Part shown: piece by piece, positions 6,950-15,486 of the stretch
How positions within the stretch are numbered: the stretch's first letter is position 1
How the letters are laid out: each line of letters opens with the position of its first letter
NCBI GenBank assembly: GCA_012961725.1
Contig: DTYU01000211.1
Location: 1-20,172 of the forward strand
From: Desulfotomaculum sp.
Lineage (GTDB): Bacteria; Bacillota; Desulfotomaculia; Desulfotomaculales; Ammonificaceae
Direction: 5' to 3'
DNA: 20,172 nt
Translations under genes and position numbers: made by a program
The notes under the pieces: generated by a model
Databases searched by the model: none
Told to the model about the DNA's origin: nothing
The model's input: only the letters and a program-made list of their open reading frames with translations

Positions 6950-8737
6950 TTATGACTTTTTCTGTTCCTTCACGTCCGGCCGTATATGAAGCTCCGCGAG
7001 TTGACGGTCCGTCACCGCGGCGGGTGCCAGCGTCATTAGGTCCTGGGCGCTCTGGGTCTTCGGGAAGGGGATGACATCGCGGATGGTTTTACGGCCGAGC
7101 AGCAGCATCAGCAGCCGGTCGAAACCGAAGGCGATCCCCCCGTGCGGCGGTGCCCCGTATTCAAAGGCCTCAAGGAGAAAACCGAACTTTTCCGCTGCTT
7201 CCTCAAGGGGCATCCCTATCGCCTCAAAGAGCTTCTCCTGGATCTCCCGTCGGTGGATGCGGATGCTACCCCCGCCCAGTTCTACCCCGTTCAGCACTAA
7301 GTCGTACGCCTGGGCACGCACCCGCCCGGGGTCGGTAAACAAGATCGGAATGTCTTCCTCCAGGGGCGCTGTAAAGGGATGGTGTACCGCAACGTACCGT
7401 TTTTCGTCCACGTCATACTCGAGAAGCGGAAAATCGACGACCCATACAAAGGCGAAGCCCGGCGGGATCAGCCCCAAAAGACCCGCGAAATGGGTGCGCA
7501 GCGCCCCCAGGCTTCGGTCCGCCACCGGTCGCTTATCCGCCACAAAAAGCAACAGGTCTCCCGCTTTGGCTTCAAAGCGCGCGACAAGCGCTTCGACCTC
7601 TTCCGGTTCGAAAAACTTCAGGATCGGGGACTTCAGTCCTTCAGGCGTCACCTGGATGTAGGCCAGGCCTTTTCCGCCGAAAGCCGCCGCGTAGCGGGTC
7701 AGCTCATCGATCTCCCGCCGGCTGAATTCGGCCGCTCCGGGCACGGCGATCCCTTTCACGCAGCCGCCTTCTCCAACGGCACGGGCAAATACCTTAAAGC
7801 CTGACCCGGCTACGATATCCGTCACTTCTACAAGATGCATACCGTAGCGAATGTCCGGTTTGTCTGTACCATAAATTGACATGGCTTCCTGGTAAGTCAG
7901 CCGGGGGAACGGACGGGGAACCTCGGTCCCCGTAACCTCCCGGCAAACAACTTGTATCAAGGCCTCACTGAGCGCAAGCACGTCGTCCATACCCACGAAG
8001 GACATCTCGATGTCGATCTGGGTGAACTCGGGCTGCCGGTCTGCACGCAGATCCTCGTCTCGGAAGCAGCGCACGATCTGAAAGTACCGCTCCGCACCCG
8101 CCACCATCAAGACCTGCTTAAAAAGCTGCGGGGACTGCGGCAGGGCGTAAAACCGACCCGGATTCACCCGGCTTGGCACTAAGTAATCGCGTGCCCCCTC
8201 CGGCGTGCTCCTGGTAAGCACCGGGGTCTCTATCTCCCAGAAGCCCAATGAATCGAGGAAGTCCCGTGCCGCTTTCGCCGCCCGGTGCCGCATCCTGAGC
8301 GCGCGGAGCATCTCCGGCCGCCTGAGGTCAAGATAGCGGTGCCTGAGCCGCAGGTCCTCGTCGACGCCAACGCCGTCCTCGATATAAAAGGGCGGCGTCT
8401 TGGCCCGGTTCAGGATCCGGCACGAGACGGCGTACACCTCGATCTTACCGGTCTTAAGCCTCGGGTTCTCCGTTCCCTCGGGGCGCCTCCTCACCCGCCC
8501 CTCCACCTGGACCACGTACTCCCCCCGAACCGTCCCGGCGAGTTCAAACGCCTTCCCGCTTACGTCCGGGCTGAAAACGACCTGGACAACCCCTTCGCGG
8601 TCCCTGAGGTCCAAAAAAATAAGGCCGCCGTGATCCCGCCGGGTCTGCACCCAGCCGGCAAGAACCACGCTCTCCCCTATCTCCCCTTCCCCCAGGCTGC
8701 CGCAATAGTGCGTCCGGTATAACGCTGCTGCCGCCAT
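6950..8737 (-). CDS. aspS: Aspartyl-tRNA synthetase (probably non-discriminating AspRS)
   Basis: A class II synthetase of 595 residues that joins aspartate to tRNA. It has an N-terminal OB-fold anticodon-binding domain (1 to about 105), a class II core with motif 2 in FRDEDLRADRQPEF, the bacterial GAD insertion (about 300-410) and motif 3 in GIAFGFDRLLMLL near the C-terminus. His36 (RRDHGG) and Gly88 (RPEGTEN) match residues linked in Pseudomonas AspRS to recognition of both tRNA-Asp and tRNA-Asn. It may therefore also make Asp-tRNA-Asn for GatCAB. ATG at 8737 is chosen over an upstream in-frame start because AGGAGG lies 10 bases before it and the length fits. It follows hisS by 14 bp, in one operon. 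Confidence 0.97.
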   Translation of the reverse strand: MAAAALYRTHYCGSLGEGEIGESVVLAGWVQTRRDHGGLIFLDLRDREGVVQVVFSPDVSGKAFELAGTVRGEYVVQVEGRVRRRPEGTENPRLKTGKIEVYAVSCRILNRAKTPPFYIEDGVGVDEDLRLRHRYLDLRRPEMLRALRMRHRAAKAARDFLDSLGFWEIETPVLTRSTPEGARDYLVPSRVNPGRFYALPQSPQLFKQVLMVAGAERYFQIVRCFRDEDLRADRQPEFTQIDIEMSFVGMDDVLALSEALIQVVCREVTGTEVPRPFPRLTYQEAMSIYGTDKPDIRYGMHLVEVTDIVAGSGFKVFARAVGEGGCVKGIAVPGAAEFSRREIDELTRYAAAFGGKGLAYIQVTPEGLKSPILKFFEPEEVEALVARFEAKAGDLLLFVADKRPVADRSLGALRTHFAGLLGLIPPGFAFVWVVDFPLLEYDVDEKRYVAVHHPFTAPLEEDIPILFTDPGRVRAQAYDLVLNGVELGGGSIRIHRREIQEKLFEAIGMPLEEAAEKFGFLLEAFEYGAPPHGGIAFGFDRLLMLLLGRKTIRDVIPFPKTQSAQDLMTLAPAAVTDRQLAELHIRPDVKEQKKS

Positions 8738-8751
8738 CGACGCTTGCCCTC

Positions 8752-10035
8752 CTAATAGTCTTTCACCAAGACGTCGGTCTTGCTTTGCCGCGTCCTCAGC
8801 CAACGAACCAGTTCTGTCTCGGGGAGTTCCGCCTGCTCGCCCGTATCCATGTCGCGGACGGCCATGTTTCCGCGGCTCAGTTCCTCATCACCTAAGATGA
8901 CCACCCATCTCGCACTCCGCCGGTGCGCCTGCTTCAACTGGCCCTTCAGCCCGCGGCCGGTGTAGTCCCTGTCCGCCGCGATACCGGCCTCACGGAGCAG
9001 GCGCAAGACCCCGGACAGCTTTGCCGCAGCGACTTCCCCTGCGGTAGCCACAAATGCTTCCAGAGAGGCTGCACCAGGCAGTTTCACCCCCTGCTGTTCG
9101 AGTGCATACAGGGTGCGCTCAAGGCCGACCGCGAAGCCCACCCCGGGTGTCGGCCGCCCGCCGCAGGTCTCAACAAGATTATCATAACGGCCGCCGCCGC
9201 CAAGCGCGTTCTGCGCCCCGGCATCCAAAACCGTCACCTCAAAGGCGGTACCGGTGTAATAGTCGAGGCCCCGGACCAAGCAGGGATTTATGGCATAGCC
9301 GATATTCAAAGTCTCAAGCTCCTTCAGCACAGCCTGAAAGTGCGCCTCACAGCGTGAACAGAGGAATTGCAGGGGTACGGGGGCTTCTCTTGCCAATCCG
9401 CGGCACTTTTCTTCTTTGCAGTCGAGCAGCCGCAGGGGGTTCCGCCCAAGCCGTGCTCTACAATCCCGGCAGAGTTCTTTTAATCTGCTGGTGAAATAGT
9501 TCCGGAGCGCACCTGTCAGATCTGCCCGGCACTCGGCACACCCGACGCTGTTGATCTCCAAGGTGAGCTCCTTGAGCCCGATTCTCTCATAGAACTCCAT
9601 CAGCAGGGCGATGACCTCGGCATCGACTGCCGGGTCGGCAGACCCGAAAACCTCAACCCCGAACTGGTGAAACTGACGGTAGCGCCAGGCCTGCGGGCGG
9701 TCATACCGGAACATCGGCCCCGTGTAGTAAAGTTTTACCGGCTGCGGCCAGGTGTGCAGGTTGTTTTCGATAAACGCGCGCACCACCGGCGCCGTCCCCT
9801 CCGGGCGGAGCGAAAGGCTCCGCCCGCGCCGGTCGGGAAAGGAGTACATCTCCTTGGCAACGATGTCAGTCTCTTCCCCCACCCCACGCTGAAAGAGTTC
9901 TGTGAACTCAAAGACCGGAGTGCGTATTTCCCGGTACCCGTAGACCCGCGTGAGTTCGCGAATGACGCCTTCAAGGTGCTGCCAGCGCTCAACCTCGCCG
10001 GGAAGAATGTCGTGGACGCCCCGCGGCTTCTTCAT
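8752..10035 (-). CDS. hisS: Histidyl-tRNA synthetase
   Basis: A class II synthetase of 427 residues that charges tRNA-His. It opens with KPRGVHDILPGE (3-14), carries RPEGTAP (78-84), motif 2 FRYDRPQAWRYRQFHQFG (109-126), the HisRS signature LVRGLDYYTG, GGGGRYDNLV, and motif 3 TPGVGFAVGLER, and ends with an anticodon-binding domain. The insertion between motif 2 and the second signature holds four cysteine pairs (GCAEC, CRDC, CKEEKC, LCSRC), as in other Firmicute HisRS; metal binding is inference. The open frame extends 35 codons further, but ATG at 10035 has AAGGAG 8 bases upstream and gives the usual N-terminus. It leads the hisS-aspS operon. Confidence 0.97.
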   Translation of the reverse strand: MKKPRGVHDILPGEVERWQHLEGVIRELTRVYGYREIRTPVFEFTELFQRGVGEETDIVAKEMYSFPDRRGRSLSLRPEGTAPVVRAFIENNLHTWPQPVKLYYTGPMFRYDRPQAWRYRQFHQFGVEVFGSADPAVDAEVIALLMEFYERIGLKELTLEINSVGCAECRADLTGALRNYFTSRLKELCRDCRARLGRNPLRLLDCKEEKCRGLAREAPVPLQFLCSRCEAHFQAVLKELETLNIGYAINPCLVRGLDYYTGTAFEVTVLDAGAQNALGGGGRYDNLVETCGGRPTPGVGFAVGLERTLYALEQQGVKLPGAASLEAFVATAGEVAAAKLSGVLRLLREAGIAADRDYTGRGLKGQLKQAHRRSARWVVILGDEELSRGNMAVRDMDTGEQAELPETELVRWLRTRQSKTDVLVKDY

Positions 10036-10132
10036 GCCAATTGCTCCTTGAAACCCTTTGATAAAACCAACAAACCCGTACCGTGAAGCACGGGCATAAA
10101 CAGGACTGAACACGTCTTGCAGCCAGCGATAT

Positions 10133-10160
10133 TTTATCACACCCCGCTTAGGAGTTGCAA
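10133..10160 (-). promoter_or_regulatory. Candidate sigma-A promoter of hisS-aspS
   Basis: On the minus strand TTGCAA (10160-10155) and GATAAA (10138-10133) are 16 bases apart, and TGTG just before the -10 resembles an extended -10. This would give a leader of about 90 bases before hisS. The leader shows no T-box sequence. Confidence 0.4.
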
Positions 10161-10260
10161 CAAAGCAACCATCTCTCTGAGCTTTATTATCCCGGGAGTT
10201 CTGCCATCCGCTACCCCCGCATAAAATTCAGAACAAAAACGGTCATGGCGGGGTGAAAAA

Positions 10261-10659
10261 ATGCCCGGTAAGCTACGGAAGGAACCGGTAAAGGGATTTG
10301 ACCTGCTTGCGGTCGGACGCGGCACGCTGGCCGGTGCCCTGGCTTCATTTGCAGGCACCATTTTGACCGCTTGTCTTTTTTATTTCACTAACATCTCCGA
10401 AAGCAGTTTCCCCTACGTAGTGTCATTCATCCTCTTCCTCAGCGGGATGCTCGCCGGCTGTCTCGCTTCAAGGTACGCAGGCTGCAGGGGGCTCATTCAC
10501 GGCGCCGCTGCGGGAACGGCCATCTTCCTGATTTTGTGGCTGGCCGCCCTCAGTCTCATCCCCGGACCGGTAACTTCCGCTATGCTGCTAAAAAAGTTTT
10601 TCCTCCTGGCCACAGGCGGCACGATCGGCGGCTTTATCGGCATCGCCTTGATTCCCTGA
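10261..10659 (+). CDS. TIGR04086 family membrane protein
   Basis: A 132-residue protein with four predicted membrane segments (about 20-42, 49-68, 78-99 and 110-130) separated by short loops. The pattern and wording (RGTLAGAL, FLSGMLAGCLASRYAG, RGLIHGAAAGTAIFLILW) fit the TIGR04086 family of Firmicute membrane proteins, whose function is unknown. The ATG at 10261 is preceded by GGGGTG. It is divergent from hisS and followed 130 bp later by fapA. It may be transcribed alone or read on into fapA. Confidence 0.83.
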   Translation: MPGKLRKEPVKGFDLLAVGRGTLAGALASFAGTILTACLFYFTNISESSFPYVVSFILFLSGMLAGCLASRYAGCRGLIHGAAAGTAIFLILWLAALSLIPGPVTSAMLLKKFFLLATGGTIGGFIGIALIP

Positions 10660-10678
10660 CAGGACTACAGGGAAACAG

Positions 10679-10706
10679 TAAATCTCGGCCCTCAAAATAC
10701 CGAAAT
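10679..10706 (+). promoter_or_regulatory. Possible sigma-D (sigma-28) type promoter upstream of fapA
   Basis: TAAA (10679-10682), a 16-base spacer and ACCGAAAT (10699-10706) resemble the Firmicute sigma-D consensus TAAA-N14-16-GCCGATAT, matching the -10 in 6 of 8 bases. It lies 84 bases before the fapA start. Such short matches can occur by chance. Confidence 0.3.
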
Positions 10707-10789
10707 AGAATATAGAGGATTCACCTGCAAAAACCCCATTTTCAAATTTAGCATTGTGTCCCCGAAATTCATCTTCGGAGGGGAGACCA

Positions 10790-12607
10790 ATGGAAGAGAA
10801 TGAAACAAATGAACCCGGTTCGGCCTGGGTCAAAGCCGGCAAGGTCTATGTACGGAATCCTCAGGGCGATGCCGCTTTAGCCAACATCATTCCAGGACCG
10901 AGGGTCCGTCTTTATGTGAATGGCGCCGAAAAGCACGAGGCAACCCCCGTTCGTGAGGAAGACAAAATAATCATCGAACCAGAAGTTCAGGAAGAACCGG
11001 GGCGGGTGGCGGTGATGGTGGCACGGAATAAGTCTGAGGCCTACCTCGACGTCCGGTTGACAAAGCGAACCAGCTACCGCATACCCGACACCGACCCGCA
11101 GCAAAGCCTGGTTCTCGAAGCAGAAGCCGTAACCGAAGAGGTCATGCCCCTCGAAAAAGAGGCGCTGCAAAGACTGCTAACCGAGCATAATGTCACCTAT
11201 GGCATTATCGAAGAGACCCTCAACTCGCTTTATGAAAGACCGGCCAACGGACGGTTTCTCATTGCTGAGGGGACAAGCCCGGAACCATCGATCGACGAAA
11301 AGGTGGAGCTCCACTTCAGCCTTACGGAAGAAGGAAAGCCACTGATTTCCGAGGACGGCACGGTTGATTACCGGGATCTCGGGCTCTTTTCGTCGGTGGA
11401 GGCCGGATCCTTGTTAGCCACAAAGCACCCCGGTGTCCCCGGTAAACCCGGTTACCGGGTAAACGGAGAAGAGGTTCACCCCTCACCGCCGAAACCCGTA
11501 GAACTCGAGGCAGGGCACGGCGCCACTCTGAGCGATGACGGAAAATCGGTTACCGCCGCCACAAGCGGGCGCCCTATATGCCGCCAGTCGGGCGGCCGGT
11601 GTATCATTTCCGTTGACCCGCAGCTTACAATTAGAGGTGACGTAGACCTTACGACCGGTAACGTAAAGTTCCCCGGCCCGGTGAAGATCACCGGAAACGT
11701 GCGCGAGGCGATGAAGGTGGAAGCCGCGGGTGATGTCAGCATCGGGGGGGAAGTGGCCGAAGCCGTCATCGATGCTCAAGGAAGCGTAACCGCACGCAGC
11801 ATTATCTCAAGCTCCATTCGCGCCGGCGGTCAACGGGTCTACTACGAAAAACTGAAGGGAACGGTGGCGGAACTCGTACAGCTCCTGGTCCAGGCGGTCA
11901 AAAGCGTGCGGCCGCTAATGGAGCACGCCGCCGCACGTAACGAGACACTCGCCCCGGCCGCGGCACTCCTCCTGCTGATAGACCAAAGATTTCAGCGCAT
12001 CCCCCATATAACCAAGGATCTCGCAGAAATAGTAGAATCGGCGCCGCAGTTCAAGATTAAACTGCCCTCCAGATTCAGGGATACTGTTATGAGTTTGAAA
12101 GAGATGTTTCTGAAGCTCGGTATCGCCACCTACGGCGGCCTCGAGCCTGTTAAAGAGGCGCTTGAAAACCTTTCACAGATGCAGTCGGAGATCTCGCAAC
12201 TGATTTCCGGCGCGCATGCAAAAGTTGTGGCCCAGTACGCGCTCAACAGCAACATAGAGGCTACCGGGGATATATACATCACCGGACAGGGGGCTTTCAA
12301 TTCAAACCTGCGTGCGGGCGGCCGGGTCAAAATCGAGGGTAGCCTCCGGGGCGGGGAGATCGAAGCCCAGGACAGCGTTTCTATCGGGAAAGCCGGTTCG
12401 GATATTGGGGTCAAAACCATCATCAAAGTGGCCCGGAAAAAAAAGATAGCGATCAAAAAATCCTACCCGGGCGTGATTTTGTACGTTGGAAAGCAGGTGG
12501 CCGAAATCACCAAACCGCAGCGGGAGATAGAAACGTACATTGACGACGAGGGCCGGCTTGAAATCTTTGCCATTTCCTGGGATCCGGGTGAAGAACGGCA
12601 AGACTGA
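10790..12607 (+). CDS. fapA: FapA family protein (DUF342, polymerising beta-helix)
   Basis: A 605-residue member of the FapA/DUF342 family. The N-terminal half holds the DUF342 region, with GSLLATKHPGVPGKPGYRVNG (about 205-225) and the helix-like repeat LTIRGDVDLTTGNVKFPG (from about 280). A long helical insertion follows (about 345-480). A right-handed beta-helix then resumes with IEATGDIYITGQ and GGEIEAQDSVSIG (from about 486), with a C-terminal strand-rich tail. In other bacteria FapA polymerises and is linked to the envelope and to signalling. Its beta-helix is related to the C-terminal domain of MinC, which is also in this window. ATG at 10790 is chosen because GGAGGGGAG precedes it; an earlier in-frame TTG has no such site. 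The role here is not known. Confidence 0.9.
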   Translation: MEENETNEPGSAWVKAGKVYVRNPQGDAALANIIPGPRVRLYVNGAEKHEATPVREEDKIIIEPEVQEEPGRVAVMVARNKSEAYLDVRLTKRTSYRIPDTDPQQSLVLEAEAVTEEVMPLEKEALQRLLTEHNVTYGIIEETLNSLYERPANGRFLIAEGTSPEPSIDEKVELHFSLTEEGKPLISEDGTVDYRDLGLFSSVEAGSLLATKHPGVPGKPGYRVNGEEVHPSPPKPVELEAGHGATLSDDGKSVTAATSGRPICRQSGGRCIISVDPQLTIRGDVDLTTGNVKFPGPVKITGNVREAMKVEAAGDVSIGGEVAEAVIDAQGSVTARSIISSSIRAGGQRVYYEKLKGTVAELVQLLVQAVKSVRPLMEHAAARNETLAPAAALLLLIDQRFQRIPHITKDLAEIVESAPQFKIKLPSRFRDTVMSLKEMFLKLGIATYGGLEPVKEALENLSQMQSEISQLISGAHAKVVAQYALNSNIEATGDIYITGQGAFNSNLRAGGRVKIEGSLRGGEIEAQDSVSIGKAGSDIGVKTIIKVARKKKIAIKKSYPGVILYVGKQVAEITKPQREIETYIDDEGRLEIFAISWDPGEERQD

Positions 12608-12627
12608 TATTTCAGCCGTTTTTCCAT

Positions 12628-12648
12628 GGGAACTGCCAACTGAGAATT
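12628..12648. repeat. Heptad-period tract after fapA
   Basis: Three 7-base units (GGGAACT, GCCAACT, GAGAATT) follow the fapA stop codon by 20 bases. They have the same period as the other intergenic tracts of the window. Confidence 0.45.
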
Positions 12649-12729
12649 AAAAGGCAGGAGGTAAGAAGGGAAATTTGACGAAGAAATTCGCTCTGTGGAC
12701 TTCCCTCCAGGAAATCTCACCTGCCTGCC
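12645..12729 (-). terminator. Long nested hairpin with U-tract after glgA
   Basis: Three nested pairings are visible: outer GGCAGGAGGT (12653-12662) with ACCTGCCTGCC (12719-12729, one bulge), middle GGGAA (12668-12672) with TTCCC (12701-12705), and inner CGAA/TTCG closing a GAAA tetraloop (12679-12690). On the minus strand the outer stem is followed by TTTTAATTCT. It lies 50 bp past the glgA stop in the convergent gap with fapA, so termination of the galT-glgA transcript is the likely job. Confidence 0.45.
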
Positions 12730-12778
12730 TGCCGGGTCGCAAAGCGGCGGAGGCAGAGAACCTCCCACGTTCCACCTA

Positions 12779-14257
12779 TTAAGCAGCGGCATTACGCGAA
12801 ATGGCTTCCCGGTACAACTGCAGGTATTCCACTGCGGAGCGGGCCCAGGAGAAGTCGAGCGACATCGCGTTTCTTACCAAGCGCTGCCACATCTCCGGAT
12901 TATCCCGGCAGAGCTTCAACGCCCGCGCTATGGCGGCATAGAGATCCCGCGCGCTGTATTCTGTGAAGACAAATCCGTTGCCGGACAAGGTGGTAGGGTC
13001 AAACTCCGTGACCGTATCGGCCAGGCCGCCAATCGAGCGCACAACCGGTATCGTTCCGTAACGCATGGCGATCAACTGTCCAAGGCCGCAGGGCTCGAAC
13101 TGCGACGGCATCAAAAAGATATCCGCTCCTGCATATATCCGTTGCGCCAAGACCGGGTTAAAACCGAGCCTGAGCCCCATCTTCTGCGGGTAGCGCCGCT
13201 TGAGGGTTTCACACATCTTATGGTAGTATGGATCGCCTCTACCGAGCACCACCAGCTGGATGTCGAGATGCATCAGTTCCTCGGCGATTTCATCAACGAG
13301 ATCCAGCCCCTTCTGCGCCACCAGTCGAGAGACGATACCCATTACCGGTATATCCTTGAACGGCAGATCCATCTCTTTCTGCAGGGCAAATTTGTTGTCT
13401 TTCTTATCCTCAATGTTGCTCACGCTGTAATTCCGGTGGATGCGCGGGTCTGTCGCCGGATTGAACTCATGGTAGTTAATCCCGTTCAGAATCCCGTAAA
13501 GATCCTTGGCGCGCATCCGCAGCAGGCCGTCCATCCGTTCACCGAACTCCGGTGTTTGAATCTCCTGGGCATACGTGCGGCTTACGGTATTGATAACGTC
13601 GGCATACAGAAGCCCTGTCTTCATGAAACTGAAGTTCCCGTAAAACTCCAGGCGCTCGGGCTTGAAGTACTCATCGCCTAAGCCAAACAGCCTCAAGGCT
13701 TCCCGCGGGAAGTTTCCCTGATACTGGAGGTTGTGGATGGTAAAGACCGTGGATATCTTCCGGTAAAAAGGATTGTCGGCGTAGCGAGTCTTCAGAAGCA
13801 GCGGGATCGGCCCGGTCTGCCAGTCGTTGCAATGAATTATGTCCGGCTGCCAGCCAAGGTGCGGCAGCATCTCCAAAACAGCGTAACAGAAAAAGGCGAA
13901 CCGCTCGTCATCGTCGTTAAAGGCGTAAATCCCGTCGCGGTAAAAGTAATGGTAGTTCGCGGTGAAATAGACCGGCACCTCACGAACCTGGTTTTTCCAG
14001 AGCGCCTCAATCTTGCTTTTCTTTAGAATACAGGTCCTGAACTGCTCCGCCAGGGGCACGGGGAAATCGAGCAGATACTCGGCACCCTCGATCCCTTTAT
14101 AGTAAGGGAGCGCTACCCGCACATCGTTCCCTTGCTCATCCGCCCCGACGGACAGGGCTTTGGGCAACGAACCGGCGACGTCCGCAAGCCCGCCGACCTT
14201 TGCGAAAGGAACAGCCTCCGAAGAGACGAAGAGGACCTTAAGCGGCCGGTCAAGCAC
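12779..14257 (-). CDS. glgA: Glycogen synthase (ADP-glucose type)
   Basis: A 492-residue GT5-family glycosyltransferase that extends alpha-1,4-glucan from ADP-glucose. The N-terminal catalytic domain opens with LKVLFVSSEAVPFAKVGGLADVAG (6-29), where KVGGL binds the nucleotide sugar. Further marks are HCNDWQTG, FTIHNLQYQG and, in the C-terminal Rossmann domain, MPSQFEPCGLGQLIAMRYG and GGLADTV. The length fits bacterial GlgA. The GTG start at 14257 has AGGAGG 9 bases upstream and overlaps the galT stop codon (GTGCTTGA), so translation is probably coupled. No other glycogen gene (glgC, glgB, glgP) is in the window. Confidence 0.95.
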   Translation of the reverse strand: MLDRPLKVLFVSSEAVPFAKVGGLADVAGSLPKALSVGADEQGNDVRVALPYYKGIEGAEYLLDFPVPLAEQFRTCILKKSKIEALWKNQVREVPVYFTANYHYFYRDGIYAFNDDDERFAFFCYAVLEMLPHLGWQPDIIHCNDWQTGPIPLLLKTRYADNPFYRKISTVFTIHNLQYQGNFPREALRLFGLGDEYFKPERLEFYGNFSFMKTGLLYADVINTVSRTYAQEIQTPEFGERMDGLLRMRAKDLYGILNGINYHEFNPATDPRIHRNYSVSNIEDKKDNKFALQKEMDLPFKDIPVMGIVSRLVAQKGLDLVDEIAEELMHLDIQLVVLGRGDPYYHKMCETLKRRYPQKMGLRLGFNPVLAQRIYAGADIFLMPSQFEPCGLGQLIAMRYGTIPVVRSIGGLADTVTEFDPTTLSGNGFVFTEYSARDLYAAIARALKLCRDNPEMWQRLVRNAMSLDFSWARSAVEYLQLYREAISRNAAA

Positions 14258-15296
14258 CAGCCCTCACCTCCTGAACCGCGCCAATCACTTCGGGACACCA
14301 GTCCCCCGCTTCCCGCATCGCCGCGGCGGCCATCTCCGGCGGCGTCGGATTGATATAGTAGCCGGTTCCGAGTTCGAATCCCGCGATAATCGTCAAGCGC
14401 GGCAGGATCTCGATGTGCCAGTGGTAATCCTCGCAGGCAGCCTCATTGACCGGAGCGGTATGCAGGATCATATTGTACGGGGGGTCGTAAACCGTCCATG
14501 CCAGCCGGCGCAGGCTTTCCCGGAGCACCCCGGCGAGGTCGTGCACCCCGGCCTCGTGAATCTGTACGAAATCGTGTTGGTGCTCCTTCGGTACCACCCA
14601 CATCTCAAAGGGAAACCGCGCAGCGTAAGGCACAAAGGACAAGAAGCAGTCGCCTTCCACCACGACGCGCTCCCTGGTTTTGGCCTCGTACCGCCAGACG
14701 TCGCAAAATACGCAGCGTCGATTCATTTTTTTGTACGCCTTTACACCAGCCAGCTCTTCGCGGATCTCTATCGGTGCCATCGGTAAAGCAATGAGCTGCG
14801 AGTGTGCATGCTCAAGCGAAGCGCCGGCGATAGAACCCTTGTTCTTGAAAATTGAAACATATTTCAACCGCTTATCCCTGCGCAGGTCAAGGGAACGCGC
14901 CCGCCAAGCCCAGATCACCTCCGCAATCTGCCATTCCGTTTGGTTCACCAAGTTGGGCTCATGATTCGTAGTCTCGACGATCACCTCATGCGCCCCCACG
15001 CCCCGCCTCTTGAAGTAAATATCTTCCTGATACACCTCATTATCTTCTTCGACACGACACGCCGGAAATTTATTGGGGACCACCCGCACCCACCAGCCAG
15101 GGTGGTTGGGTTCACTGCCGATACTCCGGAAAGCCAGGACCTCCGGCGGCGTATCCCCCTCGTGTCCCTCACACAGCGGGCATCGTTCCCGTTTCGTTTG
15201 TTCAACCGTCCGCCGGTAATCGGTCGGGCGTTTTGCCCTTTCCGTGCTGACGGCCACCCAGCGGTCTACCACAGGATCTTTGCGCCACTCCGGCAA
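14250..15296 (-). CDS. galT: Galactose-1-phosphate uridylyltransferase family protein
   Basis: A 348-residue HIT-superfamily nucleotidyltransferase. The classic enzyme exchanges UMP between UDP-glucose and galactose-1-phosphate (Leloir pathway). The likely zinc site is Cys39/Cys42 (CPLC), His112 and His163, and the catalytic nucleophile is His165 in HAHSQ (163-167). A second CVFC pair (195-198) opens the second HIT half. The TTG start at 15296 has GGAGG 9 bases upstream. Its last codons overlap the glgA start. No galK or galE is nearby, and some GalT relatives act as ADP-glucose phosphorylases, so the coupling with glgA makes the true sugar nucleotide uncertain. Confidence 0.9.
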   Translation of the reverse strand: MPEWRKDPVVDRWVAVSTERAKRPTDYRRTVEQTKRERCPLCEGHEGDTPPEVLAFRSIGSEPNHPGWWVRVVPNKFPACRVEEDNEVYQEDIYFKRRGVGAHEVIVETTNHEPNLVNQTEWQIAEVIWAWRARSLDLRRDKRLKYVSIFKNKGSIAGASLEHAHSQLIALPMAPIEIREELAGVKAYKKMNRRCVFCDVWRYEAKTRERVVVEGDCFLSFVPYAARFPFEMWVVPKEHQHDFVQIHEAGVHDLAGVLRESLRRLAWTVYDPPYNMILHTAPVNEAACEDYHWHIEILPRLTIIAGFELGTGYYINPTPPEMAAAAMREAGDWCPEVIGAVQEVRAGA

Positions 15297-15351
15297 AACA
15301 GATAACCTCCTCCGTCAATAATCACCAAAGGTTAAGCCTGATGTATTTGCT

Positions 15352-15381
15352 ATATTAATATACCCGCTTTTGCCGGTACAA
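15352..15381 (-). promoter_or_regulatory. Weak candidate promoter of galT-glgA
   Basis: On the minus strand TTGTAC (15381-15376) and TAATAT (15357-15352) are 18 bases apart, within the 196-bp divergent gap between galT and minC. The AT-rich palindrome TATATTAATATA here could serve promoters in both directions. Confidence 0.3.
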
Positions 15382-15432
15382 GTGCAGAACTTTACCGGAA
15401 AACATACGACTTGACCAGGATAAAGGAGGAAA

Positions 15433-15486
15433 ATGACTTTTTCTCTCGAAGAAGAGTATTTGGTCTTGAAGAATAGTTCGAGGTGA
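15433..15486 (+). CDS. Possible 17-codon leader peptide before minC
   Basis: AAAGGAGG (15422-15429) lies 3 bases before an ATG that opens a 17-codon frame (MTFSLEEEYLVLKNSSR). The stop codon TGA (15484-15486) sits inside the minC ribosome binding site and 6 bases before its GTG start. The spacing of the site to the ATG is tight. It may be a real leader that couples translation to minC, or the ribosome binding site may be a relic. No family is recognisable. Confidence 0.35.
   Translation: MTFSLEEEYLVLKNSSR

Noticed and set aside
10036..10260. Possible T-box leader of hisS
   Set aside because: The leader lacks the conserved T-box core sequence and an antiterminator; only a promoter-like pair and a small hairpin are visible.
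12695..13681. Long plus-strand frame (328 codons) opposite glgA
   Set aside because: It is the shadow of the glgA coding strand, which has clear family motifs; the frame has no ribosome binding site or family.
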